Positions 10,574 to 20,628 of a DNA stretch of 64,000 bases are shown here, in pieces. The notes under the pieces are model-generated. The model had not been told where the DNA came from. It saw only the letters and a program-made list of their open reading frames with translations, and did no database searches. Source of the DNA: Pseudomicrostroma phylloplanum (lineage: Eukaryota; Basidiomycota; Exobasidiomycetes; Microstromatales); NCBI GenBank assembly GCA_039545275.1, contig BCHS01000017.1:391109-455108 (forward strand). Direction: 5' to 3'. The position numbers and the translations under genes are program-made. Within the stretch, counting starts at the first letter, position 1, and each line of letters begins with the position of its first letter.

Positions 10574-10583
10574 ATTATAAACA
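10574..10583 (+). promoter_or_regulatory. TATA-like box of AOX
   Basis: The sequence ATTATAAACA lies about 94 bases upstream of the first in-frame ATG of AOX at 10677 and 139 bases upstream of the better-context ATG at 10722. It is a good match to a TATA box in otherwise GC-rich DNA. Confidence 0.5.
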
Positions 10584-10605
10584 GCCGTGTAGGGCAGTGA
10601 GAGCC

Positions 10606-10677
10606 ATGGCCTCGAGCGATACCACCCACGGATTACCAAGTCCACCTCTACTACTCATAGCATCAACATCCTGCTGA
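10606..10677 (+). other. upstream open reading frame in AOX leader (23 codons)
   Basis: ATG at 10606 (context AGCCATGGC) opens a 23-residue frame that ends in TGA at 10675-10677. The last base of the stop is the first base of the AOX ATG (TGATG). It would be translated only if transcription starts upstream of 10606; the TATA-like box 23-32 bases upstream makes that borderline. Confidence 0.45.
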
Positions 10678-12271
10678 TGCCCCTCGTCTTGTCCAACAGT
10701 GCCCTTGCCGCTACTTCCACCATGGCCTGCCCATCCACTAGGGTCGGCCTCTTCAACGCAGGCAGAGGCGTGTACCGATCCGCCAGCATCCACACACTCG
10801 GAGGCGGGCCCTCGCGCTACTACTCTCTTCAAGCTCCTCGAAAGCTCGCCCCTCTGGGTTCCCAGGCCACATCGCTCCACCTGGCGTCCGCTCCCTTGCT
10901 CACGCCATCCACACGAGGCTATGCTACCATCAGTCAGGGGAGTCCAGCAGGGCAGGGGCGCACCGAAGGTCAGCCACCAGCTACCGCTCCTGTAGAGAAT
11001 GCCTCGCCCTCGCAACTGTCTCAGCTGGAGATTGAGAGAGTCAAGGACTCCTATGTCATGGATCACCACATCTACGAGAAAGATCGTGAGTAGACAGGTG
11101 ACTCGAGCTTCGTCATCATCTCCTGCCGTAGACTCACACACACAAGCCGCCTCTTTTCCACGCTTGCCACAGACCTCGATGGTGTCACAGTCCTGCACCA
11201 CAAGCCTCAGGGCATCTCAGACCGCATAGCCTGGGCCCTAGTCAAGACGATGCGGACCATATTCGACGTCGCCACGCGCTATCCTTCCTCCAATACCCGC
11301 TTCCCTGCAATGGCAAAGGAGAAGCAGGAAGAAGTGGTGGAGAGCAAGCAGGAGGGGGAGAAGGCTATGCCTCTCAAGGAGATGAGGGAAAAGGGATTGT
11401 GCTTTGGACCAGACCAGTGGCTGACTAGGTGAGTGGGCGCGCCAACAGGAACATTCCCTGTTCACAGCCGATGCTGACTACCTCCCTTCATATGATCCTC
11501 CTGCCACAGGTTCATCTTTCTCGAATCAGTCGCTGGAGTCCCAGGCATGGTAGCCGGTACAGCTCGCCACCTCCACTCTCTTCGTCTGCTGCGACGCGAC
11601 CGCGGCTGGATTGCCACCTGTCTCGAAGATGCGGAGAATGAGCGGATGCACCTCCTCACCTTCCTCGCCATCCGCCAACCAGGCGCAGTGATGCGAGCTC
11701 TTCTGCTGGGCACTCAGGGACTCTTCTACAACTTCCTCTTCCTCTTCTACCTCGCCACGCCAAAGACGGTGCATCGCTTCGTGGGCATCTTGGAAGAAGA
11801 GGCAGTGTACACTTACACGCGCGTTATCGAGGATATTGAAGCTGGGAGATTGCCGGAGTGGGAGAACTTCCCTGCTCCGGAGATTGGAAAGGAGTACTGG
11901 AAGTTGGCAGAGGATGCCAAGATGCTGGACCTGCTCAAGGTCATCAGAGCCGATGAAGGTGAGCCGAAAGGAAATCGAGAGCGCCGCGGTTGCACTCCAA
12001 CCATTTGCTGACCCTTTCTACTTGCCTTACTCCTCGATCAGCTGGACATCGCTTCATCCACCACACCCTAGCCAATCTGAACCAAAAGGAGGACATCAAC
12101 CCCTTCTCCATCGCCACCCCCTCTCCAGGAATGATCGGCACAAAACTCAACCTCTCCCGCGAAGAGTCTCTGCGATTCATTGAGCAGGCGAAACAGATGG
12201 GACCAACAAAGGCCGAGGTGGTACAGGCGGAGGATGTGGTGGAACGGGGGAAGAAGGAGGGAACGGCTTGA
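10677..12271 (+). CDS. AOX1: alternative oxidase, mitochondrial
   Basis: Four exons: 10677-11085, 11173-11428, 11510-11958, 12042-12271, giving 447 residues. AOX oxidises ubiquinol and reduces oxygen to water on the matrix side of the inner membrane, bypassing complexes III and IV. All di-iron motifs are present: LESVAGVPGM (Glu about 227), LEDAENERMHL (Glu266, His269), LEEEAVYTYT (about 317-319) and RADEAGHRF near 368-375, split by the last intron. The first 60 residues are rich in Arg, Ser and Ala, as in a mitochondrial presequence. The first ATG at 10677 overlaps the stop of a short upstream frame; the in-frame ATG at 10722 has an ideal context (CCACCATGG) and may be the true start (432 residues). 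It is followed on the same strand by a Zn2Cys6 regulator and an ABC transporter. AOX is often induced by respiratory inhibitors. Confidence 0.96.
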
Positions 12272-12757
12272 ACTCGTTGATGGGTAGCGGTGGTGGTGGC
12301 GGTGGTGATAAGGGAAAAGGGCCAGCCGCCGCGCACGCTTGTATGATATATCGTGACCAGTCTTGCAACACCTCTCTCGGATCTCGCACCAATATTATAC
12401 CAGAAGAACCTTTGTTCGGCTCTTGACCGATCACGACTTTGGCCGGCTTCCCGCGTCGACTGAAATGGAAATGATGGGGTACAGGAAAATACGAGATCCC
12501 CCATTGATAGCCCGCCCCGCAAGTGGATCGATTGTGGCTTTGAGAATTCCTCGGCTACGATGCCGTCGTGGTGCTTTTGGGACGTGCACATTGAGCATCG
12601 GGGCCACGCTCAGCATTCCACTCCACTCCGCACTTTCCTCGCCTGTCCGTGGTAACTGCTTCCCATTGTGCTACCACGGCTACTGCCATCCTCACTTTCC
12701 GCCGGTTTGCGGAGCGGCAAGTCCCTTCCTCCCCTCGCAGCTCTCCATTCTGTCACA
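12272..12757. other. intergenic stretch, AOX 3' end / Zn2Cys6 gene promoter
   Basis: 486 bases. It opens with an imperfect GGT repeat (12285-12307) right after the AOX stop. The rest must hold the AOX terminator and the promoter of the transcription factor gene. I see no other gene. Confidence 0.5.
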
Positions 12758-15543
12758 ATGGCAGACGCCGCCGCCGCTGCCTCTGCCACTTACTCCTCCA
12801 GTGCAATCCCCCTCGCGGGCCCCTCCCGCTTATCCCCACCACGTCAAAAGCCTCCGCAGAGGATCCGTACCAGCTGTATCCCCTGTCGGAAGCGCAAGAC
12901 CAAATGCGATGGAGATAAGCCTTGCTCGTCGTGCGTGATGCGTGATGCATCTGCTAGCTGTCTCTACCCTGATGATACGGATGGACCGGGGGGAGAGGGA
13001 GGGGGGACGATGCCTGCTGCTGCTGGGCAGGCGCAGCATCATGCTCAGACTCACACCCCAATCGTCAATGGCAGCGGAAGAACAAGACGCCTAAGAAGCA
13101 GCAGTAGAGAGAGCGGCGTGGGATCTTCGAGCATATCCGGCACGAAGCGCAAGCGGCCCACCGAGTCCAGCGAGCGGCCCTCCCGTGTACCTCCAGACGG
13201 CCCTGCCTCACGGGATGATCTGCAAAGGCTCGTCAGTGGCCTGCAGGACAGCATCGAGGGCTTGCAGAGGGCGGTAAAGTCGCATCGCTGTGAACCCTTG
13301 GAGCGCAGCGCCTTGCGCCCACATCCTGACCCGCTGCCGGATCGCTGCTCACCGGGACTGCTAGAGAGGATGCTGGCGGCTTTGCCTCCACAGGTGGACT
13401 GTGAGGTCATGTTGGAGTATCTGCTGCAAGAGGTGAGCAATGCAACGACGAGAGGCCAGAGAGACGCACTGACTGACTGCTTCACTCTGCTTCGCATACT
13501 CTTCAGCCGGACTGGTTCGTCGTCTCGGTCACAGCTCCGTACCTACTCCCCATCTGGTCCCGCTTCATCTACGGAGCCCGCTTGCGCGATGTTGAGGTCA
13601 TTGTCCTCGCTGCAGCAATCTCTGTTGCAGCCGTGCTCCTAGATGAGTACCCCCACAACTACTACCCCACGACTGTCCCACCGGGTCGATGCGTCTCGGA
13701 CTTGATGGAGCTAGTATTCTCACACTGCCGGACCACTGCAGGTATGAGAGGTTCGCCTGGAGCAGATCGGGCAGACCTAGTAGACGAGATGGTCGTCTCG
13801 GGTCTCTTCTTTGACTACCTGCGCTTCTCAAGACGGTCCTCCCTCGCATGGCCGTGGCATCGTGAGCACCTCCTCCGGTACGTCAATAATTTCCACCTCA
13901 TGCCAGACGAAAGCTCCCCGGCTTGGCAGAGCTTGGATGACCTGGAGAAGGAGTTGCTCAGGAGGGTTCTGTGGCACACTATTCTCTGTCTGAGGGTATC
14001 GAATCTCTACAATGATGGATTCGATGTTTTGGAAATTCGAGAAGAGAATATCCAGATCAGGCTCCCCGGATTCTATCCCTTGGAATCTGCCGATGCACCC
14101 TTGATATTCACGGCTTCGCCGGTGGGGCTGGATGAGATGAGCAAGGTCACGCTCAAGGCGCCATCTAAATCAATAGTCCGGCTGCACCGGGGCAAGTCTT
14201 CCGAAGAACTCGCAGACTCGGCCTTCTCCTTCAAGAGCGCAGTGTCATTGACTGCCAAGATTCCGAGCATCAGAGACTACGTCAATGCATTCAAGAGCTG
14301 GCAGGGGCGTCGACTAAAGCAACTGCGCTTCGAGCTTCGCAAAGGCTCTCCTGCCCCAAGCCTTGATCATCACCGCGAAGCACTCTTGCATCAAGCTCTG
14401 GCCCTCACCCGCGACATGAAGTTCTGGAGAGATCAGTGGGTCAATACACGCTGGCCGCAAGTCACTTCCCTAGAGGACTGCAGTGATTTCATGCTCCTTC
14501 GTCAAGCGAACAAGGCTTCCATAATTCATATTGCTATCGCGCAGTGCTTGAGCGCCATTCTGATTCCCTGGCTCACGGAAGACGTCAGCAACAGGAATGG
14601 CGGCCCAGAGTCTCCCTTGCTACTCGAGGTACAGCGAGAGGCCTACGAGAGCGTCAGAGAGATTGTCCAGTCCATCGATGCCACTCGTGCACTAGTCACC
14701 AGCGGTCTAGTCACCTACTTTGGCAGCTTCGCCGCCTACGCCTTCTTCTACGCTGCTACCGCCCTCGCTGTTCCCTTGGTCGGGGCTTGGACGCTCCGCC
14801 AAGAGCCAAAGAATGCCATCGGAAGGTACGGCAAAATCCAGCTGCACGATCGATATACCGAGCTGAAGCTTCAGCAGAAGGAGCCCACAAAAGACGGAGG
14901 TGGAGTGGGGAGGGCGTTTGAAGACGACGATGACCAGGACGGCATCTCTCTAATGGCGCCATCGACCGCTTTGGTCTTCACCGCGGAGGAGCTACGGGGC
15001 ATGGCTGCTGATCTGATCCGCATCCTCGACATCCTCCCCGCCTTCAGAGCGAGCCCGCTCAGCAATGAAGCGCGGCAGAGGCTCAGCTACCTCGTCGAGA
15101 CGTTTGGCATCCAGCGTCGTGCCGAAGGGGCAAGTGCGCCTCCTCCCCCTCCGTTTCCTCCTCCACTCCATGCGCAGAGCCTTGGACAATCGGACGTCTC
15201 CGCACCCTTTACTTTTGACGCCTTTGGTCGCTCCCTCCTGGGCGACAACCCCTTTGCCGCCGCTGCCGCCCCAGCAGGAGCCTCATCATTCTCCTCGGCC
15301 GACAGCTCTGCCTGGAGCCCCGAAACTTCTTCGGCAACAGCAGCAGCAGCCGCAGCGGCGCCTCCCAAGGCAGGCTCTTTTGAAGGCGTGTCCGACACTG
15401 GTCCGCCCGTCGCGGCTACGGGTGGTGAGATGCTCGACGCGCTGATGCAGTTTGATAACCAGTGGTGGGAGAAGATGCTCGGGACTGCCCATACGGATGA
15501 GCAGCAGCAGCAGCAGCAGCAGTCGCAGGGAAGGACAGTATAA
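12758..15543 (+). CDS. Zn(II)2Cys6 transcription factor
   Basis: Two exons, 12758-13432 and 13507-15543 (74-base intron), giving 903 residues. Residues 40-70 hold a full binuclear zinc cluster with spacing C-x2-C-x6-C-x5-C-x2-C-x8-C (CIPCRKRKTKCDGDKPC is the first part). The basic residues between cysteines contact CGG triplets in this family. A short linker and a candidate coiled coil (about 160-190) follow, then the fungal middle homology region, with PYLLPIWSRFIYGARLRDVE and GLFFDYLRFSRRSS, over about 230-640. The tail is rich in Ala and Ser and ends in a glutamine run (EQQQQQQQQS), a typical activation-type region. The start is chosen at TCACAATGG just before the zinc cluster. It sits between AOX and an ABCG transporter whose promoter is rich in CCGCGG, the kind of site such factors bind. 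Confidence 0.93.
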
Positions 15544-15776
15544 ATGGGGCGTTCCTGACCTGTAGCATATTGCCCCCTTCTGTAGAGTGCAAGGAGCGGC
15601 ACTGTATCCGCTCGCGACTAATCCCGATGTCTTACTGTACTACCTACCTGTTTGTCCACTAGCGTCTTGAGGGCCACTCGTGCCCCCCTTGAGCATCATG
15701 AATCGGAGGACCTACCCGCCTGCTCAGCAAGAGGATCCGAAGCGAAAGAGTCCCGAACACACTCCCGAAGTCTTGG

Positions 15777-16337
15777 CCGCGGTGCGAGAGTGGGATCGGG
15801 AAGCTAAGCGCTGAGCCCTTTCCTTCCTTCCTTCCGCGGGAGTGTCAGTCAGTCAGTCAGTCTGTCAGTCAGAGCGCAGCCGCGGAAACCCGTCTGCGTG
15901 CGTGCGTGCCGCGGAAGGCGTAGTCAAGTCTTGTCTCGCCTAGTCTCGTCTTATCTCGATTGTCTGCGCCACGAAATAGACTAGACGAGGTGTCAGGCAG
16001 GGTTGCGAGCTCAGCACTCTCGGATTTGCTACTAAGTACGTTCTCGTCGTCGTCGTCGGATCTTTGGTCGGACCATGGCACGCACGTGGCAGGAATAATG
16101 CCTGATGGTATTCCACTAAGCAACGTCACGAGAGCTGGCAGCTGCAGCCGAATGAGCACACAGGAATTGGCGTGATGCTCAGCTGGCTTTCGTGGGAGTG
16201 CAGAGCCCACTTTGCCCGGAGGCCGTTTGACGCCGCGGAGGAGCTTCCCGACGTCCGTCCTGAAGTGAGAAGAGCGATCCGCCCTCGTTGGTGCTTCTTT
16301 CCTTGTATTCAATGCTCAGCCCCCCTCCACTCCGCGG
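15777..16337. promoter_or_regulatory. cluster of six CCGCGG palindromes (everted CGG)
   Basis: CCGCGG occurs at 15777-15782, 15834-15839, 15880-15885, 15909-15914, 16233-16238 and 16332-16337. Each is an everted CGG pair with no spacer. The yeast pleiotropic drug response element TCCGCGGA has this core; the sites at 15834 and 16332 match seven of its eight bases, and so do those at 15880, 15909 and 16233 read with GCCGCGGA. Binding by the neighbouring Zn2Cys6 protein is inference. Confidence 0.55.
15819..15910 (+). repeat. cluster of tetranucleotide microsatellites
   Basis: Three different short tandem repeats lie within 90 bases: TTCC units at about 15820-15835, GTCA units (one TCTG interruption) at about 15844-15871, and GTGC units at about 15896-15909. 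They are in the transporter's upstream region. Confidence 0.75.
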
Positions 16338-16616
16338 CGACATCATCATCGACTGAGCTTCCTTCCTTCTTCATTTTGCTTATGCAACCCAGCAAGCCAC
16401 GTCCATTCTTTCCCCACGCCTAGATCGGCCCTGCTTCGGTACGCTACGCTGACCACGCCGCTGAGCCTTGGCGCCTGCTGCTCAAGGGCGGCTAGCAACC
16501 GCCGCCCACAACGACTTGAGTAGGCTAGGCCAGGCACAATCGGCCACGCGGCAATGCAATCCCGCAGGGTTGCCAAGGCAGGCAGCAAAGGGCGGACTGA
16601 CGCACAGACGACCCGC

Positions 16617-16629
16617 GAAATATATATAG
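16617..16629 (+). promoter_or_regulatory. TATA-like box of the ABCG transporter
   Basis: AAATATATATAG about 160 bases upstream of the start codon, the only AT-only run in this GC-rich region. Confidence 0.55.
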
Positions 16630-16786
16630 TCAGGGCAAAAGGGATGCAGGAAGAAGCCGCAAAGGGGGGACAGAAAGCTAAAGCATATTGTCATCATCCC
16701 TTCGCCTTCTTCTTTCAGGTCCTTTCTGGTTATCAATCATCAATCAGCCAAGGTCCTCCATACCCTCAACATAAGCCGACCCGACT

Positions 16787-19101
16787 ATGACGAGCACATC
16801 GTCGGAGAAGGTGACTTTGGAAAAGGTCCTCGAGCAACCGAGTGCAGGCGACTTCACCTGGACCAACATCGTCTACGACATCCCCTTGCCCAAGAAGCAA
16901 CGAAAAGCAGCCATCGCTGGCGCCCACGATGTCGAGCAAGGCGACACGACCGAGCGGCGCCAGATCCGCGAGGCGGCCAAGCCGGGGGATCGGCGCATCC
17001 TCTCTGGCGTCTCTGGAGGGGTGAAGAGAGGGCAGACCATGGCCATCATGGGCGCTTCGGGGGCGGGCAAGACAACACTCCTCAATGTCCTTTCGGCGAG
17101 GCTGGACTCTCTCGGCACCCTCACGGGCAAGGTCTTGTTCATGGGCCGCCCGCGGGACAGGACCACGTGGAAGCGCACCGTCGCGTTTGTAGGTGCGTAT
17201 GGCCACCCGCCGAAGCCGAATCCTTGCCACACAGCACATACTGACAGCATCATATCCATGGACATGGGCAGAGCAAGATGACATAATGCTAGGATATCTC
17301 ACTGTAGAGGAGCAGCTTCTGTACAGCGCAAAGATCCGATTGCCCTCTCGATTCTACGATAACAAGGCAAAGCTCCAGAGAGTCGAGGAGACCATTGCGA
17401 TGCTTCGCCTTGAGAAGTGTCGCGATACCCGCATCGGAGACGCTCAGACTCGAGGCGTGAGCGGTGGTGAGCGCAAGAGGACAGCCATTGGCGTCGAGCT
17501 CGTGAACAATTCCCAGTTGCTGCTCCTCGACGAGCCAACTTCTGGCCTCGACGCCTTTGCAGCGGTATCAGTCATCGAGAATGTCCGCAATGCCGCTCGA
17601 GAAAGGAATCTCGCCTGTGTCATGACCATCCACCAGCCCTCCTGGGCTTTGCTCAACCTCTTCGATACCGTCCAGCTCCTAGCGCAGGGCAAAGTCTACT
17701 ATAGTGGTACACCGGAGGACACGATTCCCTGGTTTGCCAGCATCGGGTACAATGTGCCAAAGGGCGCGAACCCGGCGGATTACTTTATCACCATTGCTGA
17801 GAATCCTGGCAAGACGGAAGAGGGCGAGCAGAGGATCCAGGACCTCATTGCTTCCTGGGCCACCAGGCCCCAGCCGCACAGACTCAGCGGTGGGAGCGAT
17901 GATGTGGTTGACAAGACTGAATCGGAGACACCGGCGCTGAAGGCCCTTTCGACAGACGGAGTGCAAGACGACGACTCTGTCAATCGAGAGTGGCCTACGC
18001 CGTGGCTGTCCGAGCTGGGAGTATTGACGAAGCGCAACTACCTGTCCGTGGTGAGTATCTGCCTCGGCGCATTGGAGACACGGGTAGTGGACCTCTTCTG
18101 ACGGATGTGACATGCCCTTCGCCCAACCCAGGTTCGTGATCTGCTGCCGCTTTATGCATCGGTGGGACAGAACATCGTCCTGCTGATCATCATCGGCTTC
18201 GCCTTCTTCAGACTGGGCCGCTCACAATCTGCCGTACTAGCGCGCATCGGCGTTCTATACTATGTGAGCACAACGCCGACAGCCGTGGCTTTGATGCAGT
18301 CTTCTGGCGAGATGTGCTGACTTTCCGTACTCCCATTTTGTATGTAGCTCGCCATCAACACAGCCTTCACAGTCCTCTTCCCCGTCCTGACTCCACTAGC
18401 CCTCCAAAGGGCCCTCATGAAACGGGAACGCTCCTCGGGCGCATACCGCATGTCAAGCTTCATCGTCGCCAAGATTCTCGTGGATGTGCCTAGCAATGTG
18501 CTGCGGATCCTGCCCTTCTTTGTCATCCTATACTGGATGGTAGGCTTGAGGGCCAATGCGGCGGCATATTTCCTGTTCATCGCTATCAATTCGATGCAGG
18601 TGGTCATGGCTGTATGTGAGTACTTGCACCCAGTGAGGGCAAGTCCGTCTTCACCACTTGTGTAAAGCTGTGGTTGACACCGTCTCTCATCGTTCTTTCC
18701 CCCTGTCAGGCATGGGTCTCCTCATCGGCTGTCTCTCCCCCACGATCGAAATCGGTCAGATCATCGCACCGCTAATAAACGTCATCTTCCTCCTCTTCGG
18801 CGGGAACCTCCTCCCCGCTCCTCCTCCCTGGTTCATCTGGCTAAGGTACACCTCGCCCATCACATACGTCTATGCTGCCCTCTCTCAAAACGAGTACAGA
18901 GGACAGACCTTCGAGTGCGATGCGGTTGACTCGTCGCAGCAGTGCTACTCGACGGGTGAGCAGGTGCTGGAGCAGTACAACCTGCTGGACTTTTCCATTG
19001 CTGCGAATATTGGATTCGTTGCGGCACTGGCTGTTGTATGTGCCCTTTTGGCTTACATAGCGCTTCGACTGGTTGCGAGACCTCGCTTCAGGTTCATCTA
19101 G
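16787..19101 (+). CDS. ABC transporter, ABCG (half-size) subfamily
   Basis: Five exons: 16787-17192, 17272-18050, 18132-18263, 18348-18615, 18710-19101, giving 658 residues. The nucleotide-binding domain comes first: Walker A GASGAGKTT (89-97), signature VSGGERKR, Walker B LLLLDEPTSGLD and the H-loop MTIHQPS. The membrane domain follows (about 400-658) with roughly six hydrophobic segments, for example NIVLLIIIGFAFFRLG and IIAPLINVIFLLFGGNLLP, and the ABCG-type external Cys pair region (FECDAVDSSQQCY). Domain order and size fit a half-transporter that works as a dimer in the plasma membrane or an internal membrane, exporting lipids, sterols or drugs. The substrate is unknown. The long upstream region with CCGCGG sites and the upstream Zn2Cys6 gene suggest inducible expression. 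Confidence 0.94.
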
Positions 19102-19277
19102 ATGCAGTGCCGACGCAGAGAAGCTCTGGTGGGGAACACGATGCTAGACGTTTTCTTCATTTCTTCTGTACTGTTTGAGGCTCTCATGTCGATATCGTCG
19201 TATGCTTTTGTATCTACTGCCGCTGAAAGATATAGATATAGGCCGAAGGCACATCTCTCGTGTCTTCGCCTTTATCC

Positions 19278-20259
19278 TCAGAACTTCCTATTCCCCGCAC
19301 TGCCCAGCACCATCCCCTGGGCATTATGATCCACCCTCCCCGGACCACCACCACCATCCCCATCCTCATCCTGATCAAGCAAACCCTTCTGCCCCTCAAA
19401 ACTCCTCACGCTCTCCTCCATACTAAGCCCCTTCCATCCAAAGCGCTCCCCACACCCAAGAGCTAACGTAAGCACCTCGTGCCGGGCTAGCGCCTCGATC
19501 TCCTCGCGCGAAAAGGGGAGTGTGTGAGGCTGCGAGAGGAAGCCGGCTAGGTCAATTTGCGAGTAGTGAGGGATGTCTTGGAGTTTGGGCGCGAAGTGCG
19601 AGGTCTGGTAGATTTTTGAGGCGAGGGAGGAGCGCTGTGTTTCCTGTCCTTCTGAGGCGGAGGAGGTGGAGGAGAAGCTGTAGGAAGCGGGTAGGAGCGA
19701 GTAGAGGAGGAGCAGATCGAGGTACTGCGATGGGTGGGAGAGCTTGCTGCTCAATGCTGGCACGCTGGTCTTTCCGGAAGGAGAGGTGGTCCAGAAGGTC
19801 TGGAAGAGTGGTGGTGGTGAGCAGGAAGAAGAGGAGGCAAGGGCGTACACGTCTGTATACCAGCACTGCTCATCGCGAAAGTGTAGAAGGGACATGTCAG
19901 CTCCTTTCTCTTCTCTGTAAATCCAGCCTTCTAGCTCCACCCCCTGCACTCACCTTCGCGTTCCCCCAATCTCCCTCCAACCGATGGAGCAGTCCATGAC
20001 CCCAATCCAACTCCCTCCTCCCCCCCTGTCCCTTCCTCACAAGGAAATGTGCACTATATAGATCCCCATTGGCCAGGTGTAGTGCAGCCTCGAGTGCAGG
20101 GTGGAAGGCGGAATCGGCTATGGGGGAGGTGAGGGCTGGGAAGGTGGGTTTGGAGTGGGAGGAGACGGGGAGGGGATAGGTGAGGATGGGAGATTGAGAG
20201 GAGGTGGAGGAGGCTGGAGGGGAGAGGAGCGGAGAGAGGAAGGAGGGTGGAGAGGACAT
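19278..20259 (-). CDS. conserved fungal protein, function unknown
   Basis: Two exons, 20259-19954 and 19865-19278 (88-base intron), giving 297 residues. Splicing restores a conserved motif: HLANGDLYSAHFLVRKGQGG, WGHGLLHRLEGDWGNAK joined directly to CWYTDVYA. This block (a layered helix pattern with LHRxEGD) recurs in uncharacterised fungal proteins I have seen, but I cannot give it a function. After it the protein is Ser-rich, then has a second helical part with FSREEIEALARHEVLTLALG, which may be an EF-hand-free helix pair. It ends soon after a Gly/Asp-rich run. The gene converges on the ABCG transporter with 176 bases between stops. Confidence 0.8.
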
Positions 20260-20628
20260 TTTGCGGGATTGGTAGAGGCTGGGATGGAACCTCTCAGGGC
20301 TGATTGGCGGCTACAGATCAGGCGGACGTTACGATGTATGTTGTAGTGTTACAAAGGAGGTGAAGCCGCTGGTACTGTCATCCTCTTTCCTCCATATCAT
20401 GAGCTGACGGCAGCAGCAGCGGCACCACATCCATGCGGTAGGGTAAGCCAAGGAAGATCCTCCAGACGCGCCTCTTCTCCGCTCCGCACGAGCCTCCCCT
20501 CCACATCTCCTTCCGCTCCTAGACTAGACTAAACGTCTGTCTGGAGATTGACTGTACAGTACAGAAGCCTTCAGATACCCTCCTCGCCAGCCCTGGGTAG
20601 AGACCGCAAAGCTAGCTCTAGCTCTGGC
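20260..20628. other. intergenic stretch
   Basis: 369 bases between two minus-strand genes: promoter of the gene at 19278-20259 and 3' end of ERCC1. Nothing else seen. Confidence 0.5.

Larger units (their letters stand above)
9357..10605. other. long intergenic region upstream of AOX
   Basis: About 1.25 kb between the divergent starts of the gene at 8034-9356 and the alternative oxidase. It contains a GGA repeat, a TATA-like box and a short inverted repeat (CTTCC-6-GGAAG near 9884-9900). Open frames present on both strands are short and resemble nothing. Confidence 0.5.
15544..16786. promoter_or_regulatory. long regulatory region upstream of the ABCG transporter
   Basis: 1.24 kb without a credible gene. 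It holds tetranucleotide repeats (15819-15910), six CCGCGG palindromes (15777-16337) and a TATA-like run (16617-16629). Its length is far above the usual 300-600 bases between genes here, which suggests a regulated promoter. Confidence 0.6.

Noticed and set aside
11944..12591. 215-codon minus-strand frame across the AOX 3' end
   Set aside because: Antisense to a conserved AOX exon; chance frame in GC-rich DNA.
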